From an uncultured Clostridia bacterium (GTDB taxonomy: Bacteria; Bacillota; Clostridia; Oscillospirales; Acutalibacteraceae), in assembly GCA_946184295.1 (NCBI GenBank), contig CAMHEZ010000024.1, positions 1 through 33,992 of the forward strand: a stretch of 33,992 nt of DNA. Reading direction: 5' to 3'. The notes below the pieces were generated by a model. That model worked only from the letters and a program-made list of their open reading frames with translations, searched no databases and was not told the origin of the DNA. The position numbers were made by a program, and so were the translations under genes. Positions 15,365 through 22,860 of the stretch are shown here, piece by piece; position 1 is the stretch's first letter, and each line of letters opens with the position of its first letter.

Positions 15365-16603
15365 ATGAAAGAGATGAATGAATCGACGACGGGCCAGACG
15401 AAAAAATCCCTGCCCGACCTGACGCCGGAGGCGCTGGAGCTGTTTCTGCTGAAAAAGAACTGTGAGGTGCGTTACAACGCCATCACCAAACAGGTGGAGA
15501 TCTCCGGCATGGAGGAGGAAGACCCGGAGCAGCTGCCCGCCAATCTCGTGGCGCTGATCTACGCGGAACTGCAATCCCGCTATGCCCACTGCACCATGCA
15601 GACCATCGGGTCCTATCTGGACATTCTGGCGAGCCGCAACAACCGCAATCCCGTGTTTGGCATCATACTGGCAGAGGGCTACGACGAGGGCGACCATCTG
15701 AGCGAGCTGTATGACATTCTGGGGCTGAGCGAGGACGATACCCTCAGCCGCCTGCTTTTAAAAAAGTGGCTTTATCAAACGGTAGCGCTGCAATTCAACA
15801 GCCTGAAGGCGCCCTACGGTGCGGACGGCGTACTGGTGCTGACGGGCCCGCAGGGCATCGGCAAGACGTCGTTTTTCCGCAAGCTGGCAGTGCAGCCCGA
15901 GCTTTTCAAGGAGGGCGTGCGCATTGACGTCAGGGACAAGGATACCTGCCTGCAAGCCACCAGCTGCTGGATTTGCGAGCTGGGCGAGATTGAAACTACC
16001 TTCCGCGCCGACGCGGAACATCTGAAAGCCTTCATCACGCAGGCGGTGGACGAATACCGCATGCCCTACGCCCGCAAGAGCGCCAAAATGCTGCGCCGCA
16101 CTTCGTTTTGCGGCACCTGCAATTCATCGGACTTTCTCACCGATACCACCGGCAACCGCCGGTTCTGGACGATTCCCGTCACGCACATCGACCTCGACGC
16201 GCTGGCAAAATTTGACGCCGCCCAGCTCTGGCGGCAGATTTCTCTGGAAGTGACAGATCAGGAAAACGGCGGCCTGCAATGCTTCCGCCTCACCCCAGAC
16301 GAACAGCGCCAGCTCGCCGCCCGCAACGCCAACCACGAAAAAAAGCTCCCCGCGCAGGAGGAACTGGAGGATATCTTCGCCGAATCCGATACCCCCTATT
16401 ACAAAATTGTCTGGGAATATCAGACCGTCACCGCCTTCAAGGAAGACCACGACGTGCTGAAAAAATACTCCACCGCCCAGATTGGCAAGGCACTCGACCA
16501 CATGGGGATTGTTCTGGAACGCCGAAGAGTAAACGGAAAAATCTGTCGTTTCAGAAATCTGCCCAAAAGGCAGTATTTACCGTCAAGCACGAGACAGCTG
16601 TGA
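15365..16603 (+). CDS. VapE-family P-loop ATPase (virulence-associated E, helicase-like)
   Basis: A 412-residue protein with a VapE (PF05272-like) core. It has Walker A GPQGIGKTS (161-169), Walker B WICELGEIE (202-210), and the TCNSSDFLTDTTGNRRFW block (251-268) typical of the family. VapE proteins normally follow a primase in phages and satellite islands and act as replicative helicase-like ATPases. Here the N-terminal 130 residues are not a recognisable primase and no phage gene is adjacent. The ATG at 15365 follows AGGAGG, so the earlier start at 15341 is unlikely. The stop codon is the TGA of the first GTGACGGG repeat in the cluster that follows. Confidence 0.85.
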   Translation: MKEMNESTTGQTKKSLPDLTPEALELFLLKKNCEVRYNAITKQVEISGMEEEDPEQLPANLVALIYAELQSRYAHCTMQTIGSYLDILASRNNRNPVFGIILAEGYDEGDHLSELYDILGLSEDDTLSRLLLKKWLYQTVALQFNSLKAPYGADGVLVLTGPQGIGKTSFFRKLAVQPELFKEGVRIDVRDKDTCLQATSCWICELGEIETTFRADAEHLKAFITQAVDEYRMPYARKSAKMLRRTSFCGTCNSSDFLTDTTGNRRFWTIPVTHIDLDALAKFDAAQLWRQISLEVTDQENGGLQCFRLTPDEQRQLAARNANHEKKLPAQEELEDIFAESDTPYYKIVWEYQTVTAFKEDHDVLKKYSTAQIGKALDHMGIVLERRRVNGKICRFRNLPKRQYLPSSTRQL

Positions 16604-16827
16604 CGGGTGTGTCGAGGCTGTGACGGGCAAAAAAGGGAGGTCCCCGTCACAGGAACAAATACCAGAAAACCCCTGAAATACGCGATTTTTCGGGCAAATA
16701 TCTTGACGTGTGACGGGTGTGTCGGGCATATATCATATAAATTATAAAAAGAAAGATACAGTATATACAGTATGAAAGTCTATAGAAGCCCCCGTCACAC
16801 CCGTCACACCCGTCACACCCGTCACAC
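16600..16827. repeat. iteron-like GTGACGGG cluster downstream of VapE
   Basis: Eight copies of GTGACGGG in 228 bases. Plus-strand copies are at 16600, 16620 and 16710. Minus-strand copies (CCCGTCAC) are at 16643, 16791, 16800, 16809 and 16818. The last four are a perfect tandem array of the 9-mer CCGTCACAC (16792-16827). The 15-mer GTGACGGGTGTGTCG occurs twice, at 16600 and 16710. A 14-bp inverted repeat (16708-16721 with 16796-16809) encloses an AT-rich stretch at 16727-16785. It looks like a replication origin or multi-site operator. Confidence 0.85.
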
Positions 16828-16850
16828 TTCCCCGTCCGTATTCGCTCCGC

Positions 16851-16885
16851 TTTATTCACTATTCACTATTCACTATTCACTATTA
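16851..16885 (-). repeat. 7-bp tandem array over the MocR stop codon (GAATAGT class)
   Basis: TTTATTC, three ACTATTC and one ACTATTA on the plus strand. The stop TAG (16866-16868) lies within it, and the last five or so residues of the protein (IVNSE) are encoded by it. Confidence 0.9.
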
Positions 16886-18239
16886 TCCTTGCTATCCCTT
16901 CTGCCATGTCTTCCATGGCGATACCGGCAAAACTCAGCCGCAGGCGGGCGCTTCCCGCCGGGCTATCCATCGGAATCACTCTCACCCCCGCTTCCAAGGC
17001 CTTTTCCGCGATGGCGGTCCCGCTTTCTTCACTGGGAAACGTCACATCGACGCACAGCGCCGTTTCCGCCAGCGTGACCCGTGCCGCCCCCCCGAACGTG
17101 TCGGCAAGACAGTTCATCAGATACTCGCTCTTTTCGGCATACGTCTTGCGCAGCCGCCGCAGACGCTTTTCAATATGACCGTCCCGCAGATAGTCCGCCA
17201 GCGCCAGCTGCTCGATTTTGGACGAAGTCTGGTTGTAATGATGCCCCCGCTCGCGGTAGAGCGCCGCCAGCTCCGACGGCAGCACCATATAGCTGATACG
17301 CACCGACGGCATGAGCAGCTTGGAGAAGGAACCGAGATATACCACCCGCTCACCGTCCCCCATGCCCTGCATCGCCGGTACCGGCCGCGATTTGAAGCGC
17401 AGCGCCCCGTTGTAGTCGTCCTCGATGATGAGCCCCCCCGTCTGCTCCGCCCATTTCATCAGTTCGGCGCGGCGGCTGACCGGCATCGGCCTGCCCATAC
17501 TCTCGGTATTGGCGGGATTGAGATACAGCACGTCGATGCGTTCGGCAACCAGCTCTCCGGCGGTCACGCCGTACCTGTCATGACGCAGCGGCACGGTGTT
17601 GAGCCGGAAGTCGCGGAACACGCGCTCGGCCTGCGGAAAACAGGGGTATTCAATGCCCACGCGTCCCGCGCGTTCCCCCAGCAGTCCGCAGAGCAGCGAC
17701 AGCAGCGGCTGCACGCCTGCTCCCACGACAATCCGGTCGGCGGACGCGTTCACGCCCCGCAGCTGCATACTGTAGCGCACGAGCTGCTCCCGCAGCGCGG
17801 CCTCCCCCTGAAAGTGACCGTAGGACGAGACGATGTCCTCCCGGCTGAGTACGGCGCGCACGTACTTGCGCCACAGCTCGATATCGGCGCGGCGGCTTTC
17901 GACATAGCGGCTGCCGAAGTCGTAGCGCACGGCGGCGGCACTGTCGGGATTCGGTGAGGGCTGACGGAGCGGCGCGGCAGGCGCGTCCGGCAGGTCTGCC
18001 TCCACAAAATAGCCGCTCTGGGGGCGGCTGACGAGATAGCCCTCCACACATAACTGCTGATAGGCCTGTTCCACGGTGGTGCGGCTCACGCCAAGCTCCT
18101 CCGCCATGCGCCGGATAGAGGGCAGTTTTTCGCCCACACCGAGACCGCCGCCGCAAATGGCGTTGCGAAGGCTGTCATAAAGCTGGCGATACATCGGTAC
18201 AGCGGCATGCAGGTCAAGACAAATCGGTTCATATATCAT
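16866..18239 (-). CDS. pdxR: MocR-family transcription regulator (GntR-HTH fused to aminotransferase), probable PdxR
   Basis: A 457-residue protein. It has a winged-helix GntR domain at 1-75 (KLPSIRRMAEELGVSRTTVEQAYQQL) and a fold-I aminotransferase-like domain with EDDYNGALRF (273-282) and the PLP lysine K307 in GSFSKLLMP. MocR proteins of the PdxR type sense pyridoxal phosphate and control B6 genes. The ECF S component and pyridoxal kinase genes lie divergently next to it, which supports that role. The ATG at 18239 follows GAGGTG; the ORF extending to 18323 runs through repeat DNA. The C-terminal tail is encoded by the heptamer array, so its last residues are probably not conserved. The PdxR name is inferred from context. 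Confidence 0.85.
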   Translation of the reverse strand: MIYEPICLDLHAAVPMYRQLYDSLRNAICGGGLGVGEKLPSIRRMAEELGVSRTTVEQAYQQLCVEGYLVSRPQSGYFVEADLPDAPAAPLRQPSPNPDSAAAVRYDFGSRYVESRRADIELWRKYVRAVLSREDIVSSYGHFQGEAALREQLVRYSMQLRGVNASADRIVVGAGVQPLLSLLCGLLGERAGRVGIEYPCFPQAERVFRDFRLNTVPLRHDRYGVTAGELVAERIDVLYLNPANTESMGRPMPVSRRAELMKWAEQTGGLIIEDDYNGALRFKSRPVPAMQGMGDGERVVYLGSFSKLLMPSVRISYMVLPSELAALYRERGHHYNQTSSKIEQLALADYLRDGHIEKRLRRLRKTYAEKSEYLMNCLADTFGGAARVTLAETALCVDVTFPSEESGTAIAEKALEAGVRVIPMDSPAGSARLRLSFAGIAMEDMAEGIARIIVNSE

Positions 18240-18260
18240 GAAAAAGCACCTCGGAAGGAA

Positions 18261-18274
18261 AGAATAAAGAATAA
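18261..18274 (-). repeat. two AGAATAA heptamers bordering interspersed copy C
   Basis: AGAATAA twice in tandem, between the MocR ribosome site and the interspersed element. The heptamers abut the element here as at several other copies. Confidence 0.55.
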
Positions 18275-18276
18275 AG

Positions 18277-18463
18277 AAAAGCGAAGCGCAATTAAGCGAG
18301 CGCATGCGAGCGCGGGTTTCCAAAGGGACTGGTCCACGCTTTCGCTAGCGAAAGCTGGTGCAGGGCAGCGCCCTGCTGGGGAATGGGGCAAAGCCCCATG
18401 AGGGAGGCTTTAGCCGACCGAGCGGAATCAGCCAAAACCAAAAACGCAGTCAGGCGAATCCGG
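18277..18463 (-). repeat. interspersed palindrome-mosaic element, copy C
   Basis: Minus orientation: AAAAGCGAAGCGCAATTAAG at the left, CAGGCGAATCCGG at the right. It contains the palindrome GCTTTCGCTAGCGAAAGC (18338-18355), GGGCAGCGCCC, GGGGCAAAGCCCC and the GAGGGAGGCTTTAGCCGACC module. It lies between pdxR and the ECF gene and would be transcribed as part of the pdxR leader. Confidence 0.85.
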
Positions 18464-18483
18464 AAAAAGGGGCAAATCCCAAA

Positions 18484-18533
18484 AACTGTCATGCCAAAAA
18501 TAATCAAAATTGTATATTTTCAAATGGACAGTT
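18484..18533. promoter_or_regulatory. candidate MocR/PdxR operator
   Basis: AACTGTC (18484-18490) and GACAGTT (18527-18533) are inverted 7-mers in the divergent intergenic region. The second overlaps the spacer and first base of the -10 box of the ECF promoter. Position fits a regulator site, but the repeats are short and match no consensus I can state with certainty. Confidence 0.3.
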
Positions 18534-18538
18534 ATGAT
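18510..18538 (+). promoter_or_regulatory. promoter of the ECF-pdxK transcript
   Basis: TTGTAT, 17 bases, TATGAT. The leader of about 90 bases holds a small GTTG/CAAC hairpin and an AAAGGAG site ahead of the ATG at 18634. Confidence 0.6.
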
Positions 18539-18633
18539 GTAATATGATAGCAGGCTCAACGTTGAAAGTCAACCCAATATCCATAAGACATATTATTTCA
18601 ATATGAATTATAAGTAAAAGGAGCAATGCTATC

Positions 18634-19266
18634 ATGAAAAATCAGAACAATCACGCGCTGTTGATCGCCAAGGTGGGCATCATGGCGGCGCTCTCGTATC
18701 TCGCCTTCACTTTCCTGCAAATCAAGATTCCCGTCGGCACCGAATACACCTCCTTCCATCTCGGCAACACCTTTTGCGTGCTGGCGGCGCTGCTCTTCGG
18801 CGGTGTACCCGGCGGTATCGCCGGCGCCATCGGCATGACCATCGGCGACCTGCTCGACCCGGTCTACATCACGTCCGCCCCCAAGACCTTTATTCTCAAA
18901 TTCTTCATCGGCCTGATTACCGGTCTGGTTGCCCACAAACTCGGCAAAATCTCGCAGCGTCAGGCCGACGGCGTGCAGCAGCCGTCCAAAAAGGTCTTCC
19001 TCTGGAGCGTGGCGGCGTCGGCGGCCGGTCTGCTCTTCAATGTCATCTTTGAACCGGTGTTCTCTTACTTCTACAAGCGTTATCTGCTCGGTGTGGACGC
19101 TCAGGCCGCTTCCATTCTCGCCAAGTGGCAGACCGCGACTACCTTTGTCAACGCGGTGCTTTCGCTGATTGCCGCCGTCATCCTGTACGCGGCGCTGCGC
19201 CCCGCGCTCATCAAGGCCGGTCTTTTCGATTTCAACGTGGGGCAGAAGAAGGAAAAGTCACTTTGA
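18634..19266 (+). CDS. ECF transporter S component, probably for a B6 vitamer
   Basis: A 210-residue polytopic membrane protein with five to six hydrophobic segments. The N-terminal half (FHLGNTFCVLAALLFGG, GAIGMTIGDLLDP) matches the general pattern of vitamin-type S components, which bind substrate and dock to a shared EcfA1/A2/T energising module encoded elsewhere. A pyridoxal kinase follows and a MocR regulator is divergent, so pyridoxine or pyridoxal is the likely substrate. That is inference from context; the sequence alone does not fix the substrate. Confidence 0.8.
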   Translation: MKNQNNHALLIAKVGIMAALSYLAFTFLQIKIPVGTEYTSFHLGNTFCVLAALLFGGVPGGIAGAIGMTIGDLLDPVYITSAPKTFILKFFIGLITGLVAHKLGKISQRQADGVQQPSKKVFLWSVAASAAGLLFNVIFEPVFSYFYKRYLLGVDAQAASILAKWQTATTFVNAVLSLIAAVILYAALRPALIKAGLFDFNVGQKKEKSL

Positions 19267-19442
19267 TGGAATTCGCCTAACTGCGTTGATTGTCTTGGCG
19301 CGTGGTGCTCGCAGGCTGCGCCTGCTCGTGGGGCGAGTGCCCTAGCTTTCGCTAGCGAAAGCTTACGCCCCGCCAGGGCGCTGCCCTGGACCTGCCAGGG
19401 AGCTTGCCCCCTGGACCCCGCGCTCGCATGCGCTCGCTTAAT
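19267..19442 (+). repeat. interspersed palindrome-mosaic element, copy D, inside an operon
   Basis: Begins GGAATTCGCCTAACTGCG and ends GCGCTCGCATGCGCTCGCTTAA. It includes AGCTTTCGCTAGCGAAAGCT and CCAGGGAGCTTGCCCCCTGG. It separates the ECF gene from pdxK without a recognisable terminator, so it would be transcribed within the operon. Confidence 0.85.
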
Positions 19443-19464
19443 TCTGGTTGAGGAGACATTGTCG

Positions 19465-20301
19465 ATGAAACGAATTGTAACGGTGCAGGATATTTCCTGT
19501 GTGGGTAAATGCTCGCTGACGGTGGCGCTGCCGATTATCTCCGCCATGGGGGTGGAAACGTCTGTCCTGCCGACGGCGGTGCTGTCCTCCCACACGCTCT
19601 TCCCGCACCCCGCCGTCTGCGACCTCACGGACGAAATCCCCCGCATTACCGCCCACTGGCGCGAAATCGGCGTGACCTTCGACGGCATCTACACCGGCTA
19701 CCTCGGCTCGCCCGGGCAGCTCGACCTCATCTCCCGTTTTATCGACGCTTTCCGCGGCGACGGCTTCGTCTTTATCGACCCCGTGATGGGCGACCACGGC
19801 AGGCTGTATGCCCGCTTTACCCCGTCATTTGTCGGGCGTATGGCTGCCCTCTGCGCCAAAGCCGACGTCATCGTCCCCAATCTCACCGAAGCCTGCCTCC
19901 TGCTGGATATCCCCTACATCGGCGACAATTACACCGAGGCCGATATCCGTTCGATTGTCAAAAGGCTCACCGCTCTGGGCGCGAAAAAGGCAATCGTCAC
20001 CGGCGTGAGCTTTGCGCCGGACAGGCTCGGCGCTTACGCCTACGACAGCGCCGCCGATGAATATGTCTCGTATTTCGACGAGCGCATGGCCGACAGCTAT
20101 CACGGCACCGGCGACATCTTCGCCTCGGTCTGCGTGGGCGCGCTCGCTGGCGGCAAAACCTTGGGACAGGCTCTCGAAGCCGCCGTGACCTTCACCTGCG
20201 CCTGTATCCGCCTGACCGCCGCCTCTCCGGGTCACGACAAGGCCTTCGGCGTGCATTTTGAGCAGGCGCTTCCGCTGCTCATGGGCAACACCGCGCAATA
20301 A
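19465..20301 (+). CDS. pdxK: pyridoxal/pyridoxamine kinase
   Basis: A 278-residue ribokinase-fold enzyme that phosphorylates pyridoxal, pyridoxine or pyridoxamine to make or feed pyridoxal phosphate. Landmarks are VQDISCVGKCSLT at the start, DPVMGDHG mid-protein and HGTGDIFAS (catalytic base D217). It forms a B6 salvage unit with the ECF gene upstream and the divergent MocR regulator. The start is the ATG at 19465, nine bases after GAGGAG; the TTG at 19459 is too close to that site. A terminator follows at 20315-20360. It could be named pdxY. Confidence 0.88.
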   Translation: MKRIVTVQDISCVGKCSLTVALPIISAMGVETSVLPTAVLSSHTLFPHPAVCDLTDEIPRITAHWREIGVTFDGIYTGYLGSPGQLDLISRFIDAFRGDGFVFIDPVMGDHGRLYARFTPSFVGRMAALCAKADVIVPNLTEACLLLDIPYIGDNYTEADIRSIVKRLTALGAKKAIVTGVSFAPDRLGAYAYDSAADEYVSYFDERMADSYHGTGDIFASVCVGALAGGKTLGQALEAAVTFTCACIRLTAASPGHDKAFGVHFEQALPLLMGNTAQ

Positions 20302-20314
20302 AAATAAATAAAAT

Positions 20315-20360
20315 CCCGCAGATACGGCATGTAAGCCAAAATCTGCGGGCTTTTTCTTTT
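20315..20360 (+). terminator. terminator of pdxK
   Basis: CCCGCAGAT (20315-20323) pairs with ATCTGCGGG (20341-20349), followed by CTTTTTCTTTT. Confidence 0.9.
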
Positions 20361-20371
20361 GCAATAGCGCC

Positions 20372-20400
20372 TTGACGGAGATGTGTTGTCATGCTATAAT
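20372..20400 (+). promoter_or_regulatory. promoter of the LRR protein gene
   Basis: TTGACG, 17 bases, TATAAT. It overlaps the GTG that would start the longest ORF, so translation must begin downstream, at the TTG at 20425 behind AAGGAGAGGA. Confidence 0.85.
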
Positions 20401-20424
20401 TTTAGCCATAAGGAGAGGATTACT

Positions 20425-21900
20425 TTGCAAAACCTGCTGTCAACGCTCAAAAATATCTCAAAGCTCCGCCTGCCGCGCGGCGCGTCCCGGCGGGAAAAAA
20501 TCACCCTGCTGCTGGAATTGCTGCTGCTGGTGACGGCCGTCTGTATCGTCACAGCGGTACTCGCCGCCCTCTTGCGCCCGGAGTTCCGCATCAAAAACGG
20601 CACCCTGGTGCAATACAACGGAACCGCCGCCGTCGTCACCGTTCCCGACAAGGTCACCGCCATCGGCGACGGCGCCTTCCGCGACTGCCGCACACTCACC
20701 GACGTCAATATCCCCGATTCCGTCACCGCCATCGGCGACAACGCCTTCCGCGGCTGCGACAGGCTCAAGGTGGCGGTCATTCCCGATTCCGTCACGACCG
20801 TCGGCAAGAGCGCCTTCTCCCACTGCGACAGTCTCACCACCGCCGCCCTCCCCCGCGGCCTGCGCGAAATCGCGCCCAATACCTTCCAGGGCTGCGCCAA
20901 GCTCACCAACGTCACCGTGCCGGGCAGCGTCACCGTCATCGGCAACGGCGCGTTTGCCGAATGCGCGTCGCTCACGGCGATCAACATTCCCGGCAGCGTC
21001 ACCGTCATCGACGAGCAGGCCTTTGCCAGCTGCGTCTGCCTGACCGACGTGACGATTGCCGAATCCGTCACCGCCATCGGCAACAACGCCTTTACCAACT
21101 GCGAAAACCTGCGCAGCGTCAACATTCCGGCTTCTGTGACCACGATCGGCGACTTTGCCTTCTATTACGCCGAACGGCTGGAAAATATCAGCATTCCCGC
21201 CTCCGTCACGAAAATCGGTGAGAGCGCCTTTATGGGCTGCATCAGGCTGAGCCGCATCGACGTGGCCAGCAAAAACCGCGATTACATCAGCCGCGACGGC
21301 GTGCTCTACAACCGCGATATGTCCACGCTCATCTGCTATCCCGCCGCCAAATACGGCAAGAGCTGCAAGGTACCGTCCACCGTCACCGCCATCGGAGAGG
21401 GCGCGTTTGCCTTCTGCATGGAGCTGCAAAGCGTGGAGCTGCCCCTGAACGTCACCCAAATTGGCGAATTTGCCTTTGTGCGCTGCGACAATCTCCGCGC
21501 CGTCACCATGTCGGACAACGTGACCGCCATCGGTGAAAACGCCTTCCGTCGGTGCGCCAGCCTGACCGATATCCGTCTCTCCGCGTCGCTCACCGCGCTG
21601 GAGGAAAATCTCTTCTACGACTGCGAGGCGCTCACGGTCATCGAAATTCCCGCCGCCGTCACCCATATCAAAGAGAGTGTCTTTGTCTACTGCGAAAACC
21701 TCACCCGCGTGGATTTGCCCCGTTCCGTGACTGCCATTGACTACGCCGCTTTCAGCGAATGCAGCCGCCTCAGAGAGGTCTGCTATGAAGGCAGCCGCGA
21801 CGAGTGGAACACTCTCATGACCCACACCGATGTGGGCAACGAGCCCCTGTCCGACGCGACGGTCTATTTCGACGGGCGGCAGCCGGAACTGGCTGATTAA
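20425..21900 (+). CDS. BspA-like leucine-rich repeat protein with N-terminal membrane anchor
   Basis: A 491-residue protein. It has a basic N-terminus, a membrane segment at about 28-50, then about 15 LRR_5 (BspA-type) repeats of 23 residues with the core VTAIGDGAFRDCRTLTDV. One irregular insert near residues 280-310 (NRDYISRDGVLYNRDMSTLIC) is the usual unfolded repeat seen in this family. Surface LRR_5 proteins of gut bacteria bind host or microbial ligands, but no ligand can be named. The start is TTG, chosen because the promoter -10 box lies between it and the upstream GTG. RsmE follows 37 bases downstream and may share the transcript. Confidence 0.85.
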   Translation: MQNLLSTLKNISKLRLPRGASRREKITLLLELLLLVTAVCIVTAVLAALLRPEFRIKNGTLVQYNGTAAVVTVPDKVTAIGDGAFRDCRTLTDVNIPDSVTAIGDNAFRGCDRLKVAVIPDSVTTVGKSAFSHCDSLTTAALPRGLREIAPNTFQGCAKLTNVTVPGSVTVIGNGAFAECASLTAINIPGSVTVIDEQAFASCVCLTDVTIAESVTAIGNNAFTNCENLRSVNIPASVTTIGDFAFYYAERLENISIPASVTKIGESAFMGCIRLSRIDVASKNRDYISRDGVLYNRDMSTLICYPAAKYGKSCKVPSTVTAIGEGAFAFCMELQSVELPLNVTQIGEFAFVRCDNLRAVTMSDNVTAIGENAFRRCASLTDIRLSASLTALEENLFYDCEALTVIEIPAAVTHIKESVFVYCENLTRVDLPRSVTAIDYAAFSECSRLREVCYEGSRDEWNTLMTHTDVGNEPLSDATVYFDGRQPELAD

Positions 21901-21937
21901 TCAGGCGCATACAAACAATGATGGAGGACAAACTGCC

Positions 21938-22675
21938 ATGCCAAGATTTTTCATCGAGAATGTCACAGAAGACTATATCACAATAGACGGACAGGACGCG
22001 GCGCATATCACCAAGTCGCTGCGCATGAAACCCGGGGAAACGCTCACCGTGTGCGGCGGACAGGGGGTGGATTATCGCTGCGAGATTGCGGAAATTGGCG
22101 AAGGCACGGTGGGACTGCGCGTGCTGGAACGTGTCCCCACCGAGAGCGAGCCGTCGCTGCGCGTGACGCTGTATCAGGGGCTGCCCAAGGGGGATAAGCT
22201 GGAGCTGATTATCGAAAAATCCATCGAGCTGGGCGTGAGCGGCATTGTGCCGGTGCTGATGCGGCGTTCGGTTTCCCGACCGGACGGCAAATCCGCCGCC
22301 AAAAAGCACGAGCGTTATCAGAAGCTCGCGCTGTCGGCTGCCAAGCAGTGCGGCCGGGGATTGATTCCCGACGTAGAGGAAATGCTGGACTTCGGGCAGA
22401 TGCTGCGCCGCCTGAGCGGTCACGGCGCGGCGGTATTCTTTTATGAATGCGGCGGCAGTCCGCTGCCGTCGGTGATGGAGCGCGTGATTGCCGACGGGAT
22501 AACGGACGTGGCAATTGTCATCGGTCCGGAAGGCGGTTTTGACCCTGATGAGGCGCAGGCGCTCAGGCAGGCGGGGGCTGTCACCGCCACGCTGGGGAAA
22601 CGCATTCTGCGCACGGAGACCGCGCCGCTCGCCGCCATTGCCGCCATGATGTACGCCACCGGCAATCTCGGATAA
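21938..22675 (+). CDS. rsmE: 16S rRNA (uracil1498-N3)-methyltransferase
   Basis: A 245-residue SPOUT-fold enzyme that methylates U1498 of 16S rRNA with S-adenosylmethionine. It has an N-terminal PUA-like part (DAAHITKSLRMKPGE), then the knotted domain with KLELIIEKSIELGV, IGPEGGF (about 194-200) and the terminal LGKRILRTETA. The ATG at 21938 follows ATGGAGGA; the ORF running back to 21830 overlaps the LRR gene and has no start signal. Confidence 0.94.
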   Translation: MPRFFIENVTEDYITIDGQDAAHITKSLRMKPGETLTVCGGQGVDYRCEIAEIGEGTVGLRVLERVPTESEPSLRVTLYQGLPKGDKLELIIEKSIELGVSGIVPVLMRRSVSRPDGKSAAKKHERYQKLALSAAKQCGRGLIPDVEEMLDFGQMLRRLSGHGAAVFFYECGGSPLPSVMERVIADGITDVAIVIGPEGGFDPDEAQALRQAGAVTATLGKRILRTETAPLAAIAAMMYATGNLG

Positions 22676-22678
22676 CGC

Positions 22679-22720
22679 AAACGCACCCGGGCGAATCCGT
22701 GTTCGCCTGAGTGCGTTTTT
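22679..22720 (+). terminator. terminator of rsmE
   Basis: AAACGCAC pairs with GTGCGTTT and, inside it, GGCGAA with TTCGCC, followed by a T-run. It doubles as the left end of interspersed copy E, as at 1501-1546, where the same sequence is the terminator of the M23 gene. Confidence 0.75.
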
Positions 22721-22850
22721 CATCTCGGCGCGTCTTGCTCGTGGGGCGCTGCCCCACGCCCCGCTGGGGCTCTGCCCCCGTCCCCGCCAGGGAGCTTGCC
22801 CCCTGGACCCCGCGCTCGCATGCGCTCGCTTAATTGCGCTTCGCTTTTCT
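22680..22850 (+). repeat. interspersed palindrome-mosaic element, copy E
   Basis: From the rsmE terminator to GCGCTCGCTTAATTGCGCTTCG and then directly into the heptamers at the VanY stop. It includes GTGGGGCGCTGCCCCAC and GGGAGCTTGCCCCC. It lies between convergent genes. Confidence 0.85.
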
Positions 22851-22860
22851 TTATTCTTTA
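22847..22860 (-). repeat. 7-bp repeats over the VanY-type gene stop codon
   Basis: Two TTCTTTA units on the plus strand; the stop TAA is 22851-22853. Identical to the pair at the truA stop. Confidence 0.7.

Noticed and set aside
16792..16827. Tandem CCGTCACAC as a CRISPR-like array
   Set aside because: 9-bp units without spacers. No cas genes in the window. The same applies to the heptamer arrays and the 21-bp and 15-bp coding repeats.
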